DNA of 64,000 nucleotides, from the NCBI GenBank assembly GCA_036971715.1, contig JAVHJL010000007.1, positions 3,224,001-3,288,000 of the forward strand, read 5' to 3'. The translations under genes and the position numbers were made by a program. Below, in pieces: positions 23,788 through 36,402 of this stretch. The notes below the pieces were generated by a model, which had not been told where the DNA came from, made no database searches, and saw only the letters and a list, made by a program, of their open reading frames with translations. Numbering within the stretch: the stretch's first letter is position 1; each line of letters opens with the position of its first letter. Source of the DNA: Arthrobotrys musiformis. Lineage: Eukaryota > Ascomycota > Orbiliomycetes > Orbiliales > Orbiliaceae.

Positions 23788-26521
23788 CTATTGGAACCCG
23801 CCAAATACGAAAGATGTAAAAAACTCGTCGAGCATGAGATTGGGGTCGTTCATCAGCGAATCCTTAATGGACAAACGTTATTAGCCTGCTTATTGGGAAC
23901 TTCAATTTACGAGGTTTGGTTGGAGGGCCACTTACAAAGAGCGCCGACGGTATTGCTCCATACTGCTCGCTGCTACCCGTGATTTGCTGCAAATAGCCTT
24001 TATCTTTGGCACCAGGGTTCAATTCCGCCGCATCCGCCGCCCGAGCTATCGCAGAAGACTGGTCTGGTGTCATAGCTGCTGTGGGAGAGCCGCTAGCAAC
24101 CGTCTCCGAATTAGCAATTAAACTCGGCGCACCTTCCCGAACGCTTTGCTTCCCGTCTCCAGAGTTCTCGTCTTTCTCATCAGACTCAGGGGGCGGGAGC
24201 CCCAGAGCGACTCTAACTTTTTGCGCAGCAGCCCGGATTGAATCATTCAAACTAGCAACATATTCATCGGAAAATATCACTGCTTTGCCCTCTTTAGCTG
24301 AAAGCAACGAAGGAATTTTAAGCGCAGTAGCAATGTAGAGTTGGAAATGGTGCTCTGATATCACTGCCTCTTGTTCACCCATTTCTTGGCTGTCGAGAAT
24401 GCTTCTGTATTTATCGTCATTGTGGATGTCGATATTGTCTCGTCTGCGTATATCGGCATAGCATAGCAGAAACGAGAGCGTGAACATTTCCTTGAAGACC
24501 TCGGCCAGCCAAATACCATTTATCGAATTGATAGATTTGTCGAGGAATAGCTGCCTCCTTTGGGTTATGAAAGTTGTAGCGTGCCTGAGGGCCGCAAAAT
24601 AGCTATTGGGGTACTGTTCTTTGCTGTCAGCCCCCTGGGCATACGGCCGATGGAGAACAAGCAGAATAGAGCGGATGAAGAATTCAACCATTCGTCGCTG
24701 CGTCGCCAACCGAGATCGGAAGTCAAGCCTTGACCCGCTGGCACCATAGTGATCGGGATTGAGTGAATGAGGCAGGTCGTCCAAAATTCTCGTTAGGCGG
24801 TAATCATACTTCATGACTGCATCGTAAGGGAGGACTTCGGCATCAGCATTGTTTAACGGCGTGATAATCTCGGTACCGATCGAGAGAACGGAACGAAGAA
24901 TTATCTGGTGCGTACAATCGGTGACCACAGATGGAGGATGTTGTGGCGATGGCGCCTGGTTATGAGGTGATTTACGCCAGCTCCCTGGCTCCATATTGTC
25001 GGGGCCTGTGGTGGGGTTGGGGTCGGAGGCAACGTCGCTATCGTTTTGATTCAATGGCGGGGGGCAGTCGTAAACGCTGGGCCCTAGAAGGAACGGCATT
25101 CCTCCATCCATGCTATTCTGAAAATTCATATAAAGTATAGTGTTCCATACTCTTCGACGAATAAATTTTTCCAAGGTAGGCATATCCTTGAAATGATCTG
25201 GGTCGCGGTGGATGCCACTATATAACGGTCAGAGTTACATTTTGACTTAGCGGGGTCTAGAAGTTGAACTTACGCCATCATCGCAATTTGCGTAATCATA
25301 GCTACGGTAACGGACACCACATTCGAGTCTGAATGGGATAGGGCGTCGCATTGTTTTGCCAGAACAACCATACAGTATGCACGGACAATATGGATCGTGT
25401 TCCTAGCGCGAATGCTGCTTGCTGTTATACAAGCTTGGGCACCATCTAGCAAACGATCTAGAATCTCACGAGGCCTCTCCGTCTCTTGAGAGAGGGGGAT
25501 GAACCGGCAACCAAGAAACATCATCATGAACAGGGTCCCCAGCCACGCCGGACCGACAGCAGTACAAGCATCTTTTGGAGGTGTACTTGCGAGGTCCTGC
25601 CAGAAGGAGTCCAACTCCCGCCGAAAAGTTGGCTCATGGTAAAGGGGATGAGTTATCTCAAATGTTTCCATGTAACGGTTGATGTACCTCTCTGCGGTGT
25701 GTCGTGGAGGCAAGAGCGACGGCATATCGCTCATCGTAAGAGCCGTTGGGGCCACACTACAGAAGGGAAAGTTGTGGCGATGCTTATTCTTAAAACTCTT
25801 CTTAAGATATTTGATTTCCTTCCGCGATGTCGCGAAATCCTTCATCCTCTGGATATACCAAGGTCCAATTTCCTCAAACTGCCACGGGTTATTAGAGACC
25901 ATCCAAAATGAGATCGGAGGAGACTTCCACTTGATCAAGGAAACTTACCTCACCAAACATGTGGACCCAATGCGTGCCGCCAACATATCTCGCCTTCCCA
26001 CGCTTGTAGTGTGTGATAGCCGTCCCTACCTTTTGCACATACAAGCTAAACTTATCAAGCGGTCCGGCGGGGGTAGGCTTGGTAGGAGCTGTGTAGGATT
26101 TGCTTACGACAGGCTCTTCGTATGTACCCGTAACACACAGTTTCTTCGACTCTGGTTCTCCATCGTAAACGCAGTCGCCAGATCTATTATTCTTGACGCA
26201 TCGATCGCAAGGCATTGAACGATCGCATTTGACCTTCATGTTCCGGCATGGCTTGCAAGATAGAGCCTTTCGGTTACGCTTTCTGACAGGTCGAGGAGCT
26301 GCGGCTGCGGCCGCAGCAGCGGTGGCCGCAGTCGCTGTAGCATTGAGAGTTGTCGGTTCGACGAGATCGGGATCGATGTTTCCTGGCAGTGGACTGGAAG
26401 GAGAAGGATGGTGCTCTTGGATCGGGGGCGGTTCTGTCGACGCAGGTGGAGGCCCAGACTCGGGGGCATATGAACTTGAGGCAGAATGGCGCTCGTAGGA
26501 TACAGACGCTGTCGAGTCCAT
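23788..26521 (-). CDS. Zn(II)2Cys6 transcription factor with fungal-specific TF domain
   Basis: Four exons: 25949-26521, 25274-25878, 23936-25217, 23788-23862; 844 aa. The DNA-binding cluster is C-x2-C-x6-C-x5-C-x2-C-x8-C at residues 89-117, preceded by a Pro/Ser-rich start, an eight-Ala run (68-75) and a basic stretch (RPVRKRNRK). A fungal-specific transcription factor domain follows (HTAERYINRYMETFEITHPLYHEPTFRRELDSFW; later MMAGIHRDPDHFKDMPTLEKFIRRRVW). The last intron was found by a GTAAGT donor after SALF and a CTAAT branch site. Splicing replaces a poor read-through tail with DSLMNDPNLMLDEFFTSFVF, a typical acidic-hydrophobic activation end. Target genes are unknown. It lies upstream of, and on the same strand as, the catalase, with 1.3 kb between. 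Confidence 0.9.
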
Positions 26522-28634
26522 CGCAGATACCTTCTTTGGCCTATCGGCGATTGCGGTTTATAGGCGACTCGTGGTTTTCTTGGACGGAGATTATGCCAGG
26601 AGATAATTTTCCTGCGGTCGGCGATGTGAAAGGGACGAGATATAAATCCCTCAGCCAGCCGCTCGCCCTGTCGGGGTTAAGAGCGTAGGAACTGCCGTAC
26701 AACGCAGAAATTGCAACAGAAGTTTCTATCGTTGGAATTAGCAGACCCTCCATGGCTGACCCCTCCGGCAAACATGATATACTCCCATAGCATGCATAGC
26801 AGTGCCCCGTACACGCATTTGTGGCCCTAAGGCTATAAATCTACGTGCCGTGGTATGCATTATCCAGTCTCTCGTGTGGCATGCGGATTGTGCCCTGTAC
26901 CCCTCTCGTGTAGCGTGGATTATAATTATCGATCTCAAGCTCCAGATCAGAGGTTGTATTTATATATATACATACCCCTCATCCTTCTGGCCCGATTTTT
27001 CGTCCCGTTTTGCATGGGCCGTTGCATTTACCGCATGGAGTTAACAGTCTACAGACGACATAAACTGCACTTTCGGGGCCGTCTCGAAGTGTCTTTTTTT
27101 TGAGGGGATTGTTAGAGCGGGGTTATGAATTTTCCCAGTCACGAGGTCGGTGGGATATTCAGATGCTCGGATTGAGGTGGCAGTAATGGCCAACGAGAAT
27201 GGAATTGCTCGATTGACCCGGAATATACCTAACTGAATTCAAGGGACCGAAACGGTACGAACAGCGTCGATTCAACGATATCTGAAGGTGAGGACACCAC
27301 GTCTGAAGGACTCAAGAAGCCCGGTCCTTAAGCGGGGCCGGGAAGGCCGTGACGTAACACTTTCGCAGATCTAGAGGGAATATCACCCAACTGACCCAAG
27401 ATGTTAGCCTCCAACCCCTAAGATGTATGTATAGTGGGCCGGACAAAGTGCACGTGGTGGAAGCTGGCGCCATGGCGCCAGTACCTGCATCCCATAATAA
27501 TGCACATATAGATAATATTGGGACGCTGCTCGGAAAATGTCGTGACCCGGTTTGTCAAGTACGATGCGTCGTCTAGGTATTGACCTGGCTCGTGGTATCG
27601 GAAACTAGTGTTCGAACGTTCAATAAGCACTGCCAGCAGTCTAGGCACGTTCTCTCCATCCTGCGCCTACCTAAATGCAACATTTGTTTCGAGAGGCTTG
27701 GTATCCTTCTAGCCTCAAAGCCAAGGTAGCTTTTCATTGATGCTATCTTTATCTTGGCAATTGGGTCCTTAATATTCGCCTGCTGCAACAATCACATTCC
27801 CACGTATGCACACCTATTCTATAATATTAATCTTCAGGCGTAAGTCGTGGCAACGTGCACGTGCGAATCTGGATATCTTAGGAGGCTGAGGTGTGCATGA
27901 CTCAATGTCATTTGGGAGGGGTTCCGTTTATTTTTCATTTCTAAATATATATATAATTTAATCAAACCTCGTGTAAATTAAAGCACCTTCCCGGACACCC
28001 TCTTTAGTTGATGGACGTAAGCTTAGCGAAACCGTGCCTCCCAAGGTTCGATATCCCGTCGGCCGGTTGATCATGAAAGTGGATGTTTAGATATCTAGAA
28101 CATGAACATCTTCGCTTATATTGGCAGCACCGCGAGACCAGTTTATATCGCATTTAAAACTCTAAACTTAAGGATCGGTCTTCGATAAAATCTTCATTTC
28201 ATGGGTTCCTCACAACTAGAAGTTGAGCATTTAATTGGTAACCGCTACCAGTTACGGCCCGATCTAGTCTCGTACCCAGATCTGCAGACCGCACAATTGT
28301 ACAAGCCCGATCCAAAGATAGACAGAAGCTTCGACTGGCAATCCGTGTGCCACCCGTATATACGGTACAGACATACTGAATTGTGAGGCAACTTTTAGTC
28401 TAGAGCCCCGCTCCTGGTCTCGTTCCCGCTCCTAATAATACTTGTAAATGATAACATCGAGGGAGTACAAGGGACAATTCCCAAGAAGAGGGAAAGAGTC
28501 GCCACCGTTTATCTACTCGGTCACACATGCTTCCGCATGTCCGAAAGCTACCCTTGACCAAAATCGAAGAGGCTCCCATTGAAAGCACCTATATTGAATA
28601 GATCTTGTGAAACGACAAGCCGCTTAAAAGTAGG

Positions 28635-28670
<36 letters not shown>

Positions 28671-31600
28671 AACGGATGCCTTGGTCGCCAATACGTGGTA
28701 ACGTCGGCATGTGCGCCTTGTCTATCATGATTTGTTTTATCGCTTGCGGGTGGCGATCTTGGATAGCATTGCATCTGCATGCTGCATAGAAAAGCTGATA
28801 TGCAACTGATTTCCCCCGATATATGATGAATGGCCATGGGGTTCCCCGCGGGGGAGATAGGCCCCGGGCTCTACAGCTTTGGTGATCTAAGGGCAGAGAA
28901 ATAGCAACAAAAAAAAAGAACCTCAGGCCATACCCATGCGATTCATACAGATTAAATTTGCAAAAAGAAATATCAAGATTGCAAAAAAATATTGAGACCC
29001 ACATTTTTTTGCTTGCATCTGCATCCACTGAACGACCCGGGCATTACCAAACACGGTATATCATCCGTCACGATTAACTGTGGCGATGATGAAAAGGGCT
29101 AGAGCGGGCTTTTTGGGAGTGGGAGGGAAAATCTGCGACAGGAGGGAAAAAAAGAAGGGGCCCCGATGCAGCCAACCGGATTGCGAATTATTAATGCCAA
29201 CTGCGCTTGAGGAGATAACACTGATATGTATAGTCGTATGAATCCATGGATGGTATCACATGAAGATGTCTCTTTTCCCACCTCTGCAAAAGCAGGAATT
29301 TTAGACATGACATTTGCAGGGCGGGTCAATCTTGGTATTCAACCTCATCTTTGGGGCCTAGAGTCGTCTCTACAATTTACTGGTTGGCCACCACTGTGGC
29401 AGAAAACGCCAAGAATGGAAAGCCAACCAATACTGAGCCGTTTTTTGGTGTTCGATATAATATTGCTGTACCACATTCGTCTACAGAACCCAAAAGAGCA
29501 ACAGGCGAGGTACTTTGTGATGTAAAGGCGAGAGCAACTTTTGTCGAGTTGGGAAGCATATTATTAACCGGGCTTTTAGGTATCCAACTTCAACCACCGC
29601 CAGTCTGGAGATTGTGGGGAAGGAAAACCTAAGAGCCAATACAATTTTTTCTGGAGCGGCAACATCCACATCCGAATATGGATTCTGGGTCAAACATCGT
29701 ACAGATCCTAGTCGAGACTTGCAGCCGTTAACTAGGCGATGTTGGTCCCAGTTATGTAGCCCACAAAGGATCCTTGCATCCCAATCTCTCGCTAGCAAAT
29801 TGGAGTTCACGGGCGTGCATGGTCTGGTAGACCCAGGTCTCGTTTTTTTGCACATGGAAATTCCCTGTGTGTGATTTGAACTTTAGGGAAGGTGCCTCGG
29901 TACATGTAGAGGCAGGGAAGGCTAGGTGGGTTTGAATGTAGCAGGAAGAATTACCCTGTATAGATTAGCTGTATGGATCTTGGGATGTAGTTTGAGTCGA
30001 TCGTGTGTAGGATACTAGATGTGTAGCAGAGGACTGTTTGAATCAAGGCTCCCCTTAGGTTTTCTTTTGTTCTCGCCCTGGTTCCCTCGATGGATCGGGG
30101 TTTTGAATCACAATAGTTTCTGTTTCTCGGGTGCGCCCTTGGAAAAGTTTTTCCAGAACACCCATATGCGCATGCAAGTTTAGTATACCCAGACAAGACA
30201 TCTCAAGTTGACTTGTGCGATAAGAGGAAACATCGAAAACGGATTAGAAGGAGGCTCTCGGGAGAGCTCTCTTTCAAGGGGAAGGAAAAGTTTAAGAAGG
30301 CAACTGCCAAATATCGAGAAATAGGCTTGTAAATTTGGAAGGGGTACTCGTACTCCGTACAAATAAACGAAAGACATCTTGGACGGAAGAAGCTGGAGAA
30401 AGCAGTGCCAATGCGGGGTCGCACAGTCGGGGGCGTCATTGACAGCTGCCCGAAGAGTGCAGAGGTTCTCACGCGAGTGGGTCCCGTACACAGTCAAGAT
30501 TCCGCCAAGGTGCCTTAGTGCTGTGGAGGAAGGGACGACAGAACAACGCCATTCAAAGGATTTAAAACGAGAATTGGAATTGAAACTGTTGCAACTTAGC
30601 CTGGTGATCAAAGCTCTTGCTGTGCCCAAAAAAGACGTCCCGATATCCCTGTCTTTTTGACATCTGAAAGCGGGACCAAGTGCGTGATACAAGAGAAGAC
30701 GTCCTAGCTTTGCTTCGAAAAATTGGGGTGTGGGTTACAGTCTTGCATGGAACCCAGACAAAAACTCCAGGCAAACCGCCATAAAATCCGATACAGCGGC
30801 CGGCCGAAGCTAGGGGTTCCCGGACCACGGCCACCCCAAAAATCTATCAGGAACCCGCTTGAGTAGAAGATTTGAATAATTTGCGTATGCGCGCTTTCCA
30901 ATCAGGTAGCCAATGGACAATCTTTTAAAGACCGTCGGGGGCTATCCTTATTCGCTGGTAGGGGAATAACGGTGCCTTCCCGAAGGAACATCTCATGATC
31001 CATTTTAGAGACATAGTCTGGGGAAACCCAACCAGGGTATATTACCAACCTGAAAAGAAGCTTTGGCCTGGACATGGCCCATGGCAGCGTTCTTGATTGC
31101 AATATTGTAATGTGTAATCGAATGTCGGATTTTCAGGTTTTGTCCTTTCGCTTTCTCTTTTTTCAAAAATTTCTTGGGTAACAATCTTAAACTACAAAAA
31201 GGGCCCTGGATCCAACCTCATCGATAACGAAACCACTTTTGTTCTTCCTCCTCCTCCTCCCCTTTGAACCGGCCTGAGAAGAAAAGGTAGATTTACACCC
31301 CTTGAGTTTGATTTCTGTCGATTGGTTTCTTTTTCCTGTTTTTTCCCTTCTAAATTTATTAGCCTTCCATTGTCAAGACCGACCCCTTTGTACAACCACA
31401 AGGTGGTTTTGTTGGAAGATTTGCTAGTAAGTATCATGAATGCCGCTGGACTCGTGTGTAGTACATATTCGAACATTCCTCATGTCATCCGTCTGCCTGT
31501 CATACGTTAGCGACCACCAAGTTAGTTATAAGATATAATTGTGGAATTCTGTTAGCCCCCGCGTATTTCATCCTTGCGACCAGGCGAGGGAGGGCAATTG

Positions 31601-31897
31601 TCGTTATACCGTTATAACGCTATCTACCTATTTCCTAGCTTGAGCTGGTCTCGCGGCCTCGGTTTACATATGGGGGATGAATGTGTTCTTTTTCCTCCAA
31701 CCATTCATTTTCTTCCTTTGTTTAAAAATCCTTTTCTTCCCTTTCAATCGCTGCCTCCTTTACTCTTTGCTCGTTTTATATTCGGATCTTCGTTACTAAC
31801 ATGATTCTTAGTACCCACGAGGCTAGCATTCTAGAGGTCAATACTGCTCCAAAAGTCAATAATATTCCACAGCATAAAATAATATAATCAGCCCAAA
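26522..31897. other. 5.4 kb spacer, largest gene-poor stretch
   Basis: No gene can be supported. A 30-nt poly(A) run lies at 28639-28668. Around 29226-29875 (+) three overlapping frames have protein-like composition but no recognisable domain. A frame near 30379-30660 ends in an amphipathic charged segment. These could be remnants, lineage-specific exons or chance. The distal part holds promoter sequence for the gene at 31898. Confidence 0.5.
28639..28668. repeat. Poly(A)30 run
   Basis: Thirty uninterrupted adenines on the plus strand, the longest homopolymer in the window. No flanking retroelement sequence, target-site duplication or coding remnant was recognised. Confidence 0.9.
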
Positions 31898-33109
31898 ATG
31901 AGCGACAAGAGTGAGCAAAAGGTCGAGACCATCGAGAACGCCGGTGTTACGGAGTTTCGCGAAACTCGTGGTCAGAGAGTCAAGCGCCATTGCGTTCGAA
32001 GATGGTGGATCTACCTTATCGCGACTTTGTTGGTTATTCTTGCCGTCGTACTTGGAATGTAAGTTTTTCACCTTTTCGCCCTTAATCTAAAGCCTTTTTT
32101 TTCGGTCGTCGGTACAGTGCTCATTGTGATTGTAGAATCTTCGGTATTATTCCAAAGATTGCACAGGACAGCGTAAATGATTCGACCCTGCAGGTCGATG
32201 CTATCGCCATCACCAACCCATCCAATGAAAGATTCACCCTCTCGATGAACTCCACCGCCCACTCACACGCCCCCGTCAGCGCACACTTCTCTCCTCAAAC
32301 TTTTGAGATGTACTTGCCAACAACTGAGGGCGAGCAGCCTGTTACCTTCATGACCTTGAGCGTCGGTAGACTCGACATCAAGGATACCTTGACAATCAAT
32401 GTCAGCGATGTTGTGACTGAAATCTTGGACAAGACCGCATACGACGAATTCTCTACACAGGTTTTGAACAATGAGAAGCTCAGCCTTGGCATTAGGTCCA
32501 ACCCTGAGGTCAATGTCGGTTCTATCAAGTTCAAGGTAGACTACCAGAAGACTGTGGAACTCATGGGTAAGCAAAATATTTGAGCTAGCGGAATTTTGCA
32601 AGGGAGGGATAGTTGGCTAACGATCGGTGTGTAACAGGTCTTAACGGTTTGAAGGGTATCGAGCTGTACAACCCTGAGATCCTTGATGAGCCACTCGAGG
32701 ATGGAACCAATATGATCACCGACGGCATGATCCCGAACCCTAGCTCTTTCACTCTCCAAGTTGTAAGTCACCCAAGTCCTTAAAACGTTCCACCAAAATG
32801 GAGTAGGGTCTAATCCTCAAAACCCCATAGGGCGACTTGACTGTCGACATCGCTGTCGGACCCCAGAAGCTTGGCTGGTCTGTCGTTAAGGACCTTACTC
32901 TGTACCCCGGCGATAACAAAGTCAAGATTTACAACCACATCACCCCAGCCCTCCTTGATGTCCCAATCTTCGTCGCCTCGCTGCAGGCGCCGAACACAAA
33001 CATCACATTGACCGCCAACTCGACGGTGTTCAATGGTGAACATATTTCGTGGTTGGAGAAGCCGCTCCACGACGCACCACCAGTTATTGCCGTCTTGAAC
33101 CCGCAGTAA
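31898..33109 (+). CDS. DUF3712-family single-pass membrane protein
   Basis: Four exons: 31898-32058, 32136-32566, 32638-32762, 32831-33109; 331 aa. A short cytosolic N-terminus rich in charged residues is followed by one transmembrane helix (about residues 36-55, WWIYLIATLLVILAVVLG continuing over the intron to IIFGIIPKIAQ). The outer part is a beta-rich domain: LQVDAIAITNPSNERFTLSM, LEA14-like, then LSVGRLDIKDTLTINV, and a C-terminal GDLTVDIAVGPQKLGWSVV...LTLYPGDNKV block. This is the arrangement of the fungal DUF3712 family, whose role is not established; a vacuolar or plasma-membrane lipid-associated role is sometimes suggested by the LEA-like fold. Potential N-glycosylation sites (NST, NIT, NST) fit a lumenal or extracellular domain. 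Confidence 0.85.
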
Positions 33110-33993
33110 ATGCTGGGCATGCTTGCGCCTGTTGTTTTTCGTTTTATTCTGTTCGAGCTGTAGGAGTGACGGGACTATCGATCGCACTCTGGCGGCTTTT
33201 TTTTTTTTAAAGTTTAGTTCGTCTTTTAATTTTCTCTCTTATATGAGGTCCGATATTTTGGTGTGGCCTTATGCATTATGATGATATCCACTGGCGGTCT
33301 CGGGGCATCCGTTGATATACCCTTTTCTTTGTCGTTATTTTTTTCATGTTGACACATGGAGCCCTCGAGACCCGCGGATATGCATATAACTTGACGCATA
33401 CCTTACATATATGAAATCAATTGCTGTTGAAACGAAGCCGCGACGATGTACCGGTGGAGTTTTCGCAGAGCGTACGAATCGGTACTCTCTCCATCTCTTT
33501 CCCCCCTTCTTTTTGACTAGACGAGCAAAAGTGTCGAATTCGTATCCGCGATACCGCACGTAACAATTATAATTATCTCGCATGTGTAAACAACGGATGC
33601 GGTCGGAGAATTTTAAAGCATCCGTTCGCTTTCGCGGAATTTAATAACCATTCGATTAAAGAAGCGAATGTTGGCTGTTGGATTGCATGGAATCGGTGTG
33701 TTGCAGAATGGCTGTGGTCTAGAAAGTTCTTTTGAAAATGTGTTGTCAAACAACAACATATTAGTCCTGCTAGCTAAGTGAGACTTTCACCTCCACCAAC
33801 CTCATCTCGCAGCTCATCCCTCGCAATATTCACCAGTCCTTTCGCCTCCGAGCGCTTCGTACCAGCTTCATCGCTATCTTCCAATCGCCGTGCTAGTTTG
33901 GCGTAATCTATCACATCTTTTTTTGGAACCATCTTGGCAGCTTGCTCTTGGTTCTTATCAGCTTGGGACGACCAATCTGATTGTTGCGACAAA
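33110..33993. other. Intergenic between two + genes
   Basis: About 0.9 kb: 3' flank of the DUF3712 gene with a T run near 33199, then the promoter side of the CHORD gene. No coding frame supported. Confidence 0.6.
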
Positions 33994-35164
33994 ATGTCTC
34001 CTCAGAAGTGCACCCATCAAGGCTGCGGCAAGACATTCTCCGACCCTGAGGAAGAATGCTATTTCCACCCAGGTCCTCCAGTTTTCCACGAGGGCCAGAA
34101 GGGTATGTTACTGCTCGTTCTTGTCCCTTCTTTGTCGTAAACGCTTTTTTCCCAGTTCGTTTCAGCGGAAGGTTGCCCCACTAACCTGCCATTGCCCCAC
34201 ACTTTGGGTCGAACGATGTAGGTTGGAAATGCTGCAAACCTCGCGTCTTAACTTTCGATGAATTCCTTACTATACCACCCTGCGCTACGGGAAGACACTC
34301 GACCGAAAAGGTTACAACGACGGCAGCAGACTATGGATCGGCAGCATCGGCAGCTGCTTCGGCGGGCGCGAATGTCCCCACGCCGGTGATCTCAAAGGAT
34401 GGGAAGGAGACATTCGGGACGGAACGTGTTCGGGCCCCAGTTTCCGAGGCCAGGGTCAATCCACCGCCCGCAGCACCGAAAGAACAGGTGCCCGAGGAAG
34501 ACGAAGCAGGTGTTTCCGTCCCCGCTGGAGCGAAATGCAAGAGGAACGGGTGTGAGGTTACGTACGCTGGCGAAGAGGAGAGTAGGAAACCTGGATCTTG
34601 TGTGCATCACCCCGGGGTTGCCATATTTCACGAAGGCTCCAAGGGTTGGTCGTGCTGTAGGAGACGGGTGCTGGAATTTTCCGAGTTTTTAAAGATCGGA
34701 GGGTGTTCGGAGGGGAACCACTGCTACGTAGGGAAGAAGAAGGACGAGGCTGGAGGGGAAGAAGTTGTTACTTGCCGGTACGGCTTTGTGCTGACGTTTC
34801 TTTTTCTTTGGATGCGTACACTGGCTGGTGCTAATGAAATGTTGTGCTTTGCAGAACGGATTTTTATCAGACATACACAAACATCAATGCCTCAATATTC
34901 TTGAAGAAGACGGATAAAGACAAGTCGACTATTGCGTTCAAGCCTACGGAGATCGAAGTGGACCTAAAGACGACGGACAATAAGAGGTATCAGACGACGA
35001 TCCCGCTTTACGCGACGATAACACCGGAGGAGTCGACATATAAGGTGATGGGGACGAAGGTTGAGATGAGCTTGAGGAAAGCAGACGGGACGTCGTGGCC
35101 GGCATTGAGGAACGACGAAGCCACCGGGGAGATCATACAAATTGGGAATGCTCCTAGGGTATGA
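33994..35164 (+). CDS. CHORD and CS domain protein, putative HSP90 co-chaperone
   Basis: Three exons: 33994-34102, 34222-34777, 34855-35164; 324 aa. Two zinc-binding CHORD domains are visible: about residues 6-62 (CTHQGCGKTF...CYFHPGPPVFHEGQKGWKCC) and about 142-208 (CKRNGCEVTY...CVHHPGVAIFHEGSKGWSCC). They are joined by an Ala/Pro-rich linker and followed by a CS (p23-like) domain at about 222-320. This order, CHORD-CHORD-CS, is that of metazoan CHORDC1/melusin and fungal CHORD proteins; plant RAR1 lacks the CS part. Family knowledge: these bind HSP90 and cooperate with SGT1. All Cys/His pairs of both domains appear intact. The start is the first Met in frame before the first CHORD; the upstream sequence in frame lacks another ATG. 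Confidence 0.93.
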
Positions 35165-35296
35165 TGCCGATGATTATCATTACTATTATCTGTATGTCGA
35201 AAATAGCGATATAGATAGAATGGGGAAGGGTAGAAGGTAATTCAGGCTAAAACCCCATATTTCGCGAAAAGGCGACTGGATTTAGATATATCTTGT

Positions 35297-35320
35297 GAGG
35301 CAGAGGCAGAGGCAGAGGCG
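35297..35320. repeat. (GAGGCA)3.5 hexamer repeat
   Basis: Three perfect GAGGCA copies plus a fourth differing at the last base. Confidence 0.85.
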
Positions 35321-36372
35321 AGCGATTTTTGGCCGAAAACGGACGAATTCCATGCATGTTCGAACAGCCAGGAACCAACCGCACCGTGCAGGCACACACC
35401 CAGGCCCAGGGGTCTTGATTGCAATTGCCCTGCTCAGCTGTCGCTTGGTGCATACGTAGCCACTTCGACAGTACGCTTCGTGATCATATCATATGAACGT
35501 CGGGGTTCAAAATTTGAAGATGGGAAATTAGTCGTATGTGCGGACCTTGTTGCAAAATGAAGCCGGCTTGCGTTGGGCCTGGTTAGCTCACAAGGCAAAG
35601 ACGTAGTTAGGTTAGGTAGTATGAGCATATATCCAATTCATGTTGATGTCGCACCGCACAAGCTTGGCCACATAACCCACAACAACAACATCATCTCCTT
35701 TTATCATCACCACCACCGTCACCATCGTCACCATCCACCAACATCATCACCACCACCACCACCGCTCTCTCTCCTCGTTCGAATATAAACCAAATCCCAT
35801 CCTTACAATAACTGGCTTCTACCATCTTCCAATTGATAGAAGAAGAATAAGAGGGAGGAGAGACAGTTCAGTCGCGAAAGTCGAATATTCCTATATCTAA
35901 TCCGTACATATACTTAAGTAATTATATCTATCATCAACCACCACTGCCCGTCTTTGGTGACACTCGACACCACGCCGACACCGTAGCCACTGCAGTATGT
36001 CCCCTCCTATTTTTCATCACTTCCATTCCCCCCTGCGTCCATCGTGTCCCTTATTGCTTCCTTTTCTCACCTTCATCTGCCTTCGTCAAATACAGCATCG
36101 TAGGTAGCGTAGCCGTATCAGGACCTTCCCAATCGGTTCGGACAAGGTTAAGGTCCAGCTGTCCAACTGCAACTGCCAACTGCTGCAACTGGACTCCACC
36201 CACGCACAAACCCACAACGCGAACGCTTCCCAGTTCAACACTCCTCCTCCTCCTACACACATACGTATCCACATTTCAATAACTGCTTTAGCCTTCGAAC
36301 CACGCGCAGCTTTACCTTTTACTCCCACCACTCACAAAGCCACACTCTCCCGGAGTACTAACTGAATAAATC

Positions 36373-36394
36373 TTTTTTTTTTTTTTTTTTTTTT
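36373..36394. repeat. Poly(T)22 run next to a start codon
   Basis: Uninterrupted T run whose end is eight bases upstream of the ATG at 36403. Confidence 0.85.
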
Positions 36395-36402
36395 GGCCGA
36401 AA

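Larger units (their letters stand above)
35165..36402. other. Intergenic and long 5' leader
   Basis: Includes a (GAGGCA)n repeat at 35297-35320 and a CAC/CAT-rich tract near 35705-35765. A possible 5'-UTR intron is suggested by the donor-like GTATGT at about 35995 and acceptor-like TACAG near 36094. A 22-base T run at 36373-36394 ends eight bases before the ATG of the next gene. Confidence 0.5.

Noticed and set aside
16638..26521. Aldolase, catalase and regulator as a functional cluster
   Set aside because: Same strand, but separated by kilobase spacers with no shared pathway evident; same-strand order alone is not evidence of a cluster.
28040..28060. GGTTCGATATCCC resembling a tRNA T-loop or B box
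   Set aside because: The spacing has one base too many and no pairing stem or acceptor arm could be built around it.
30180..30692. 170-codon minus-strand frame
   Set aside because: No domain and mirrored by a plus-strand frame in the same interval; left in the spacer.
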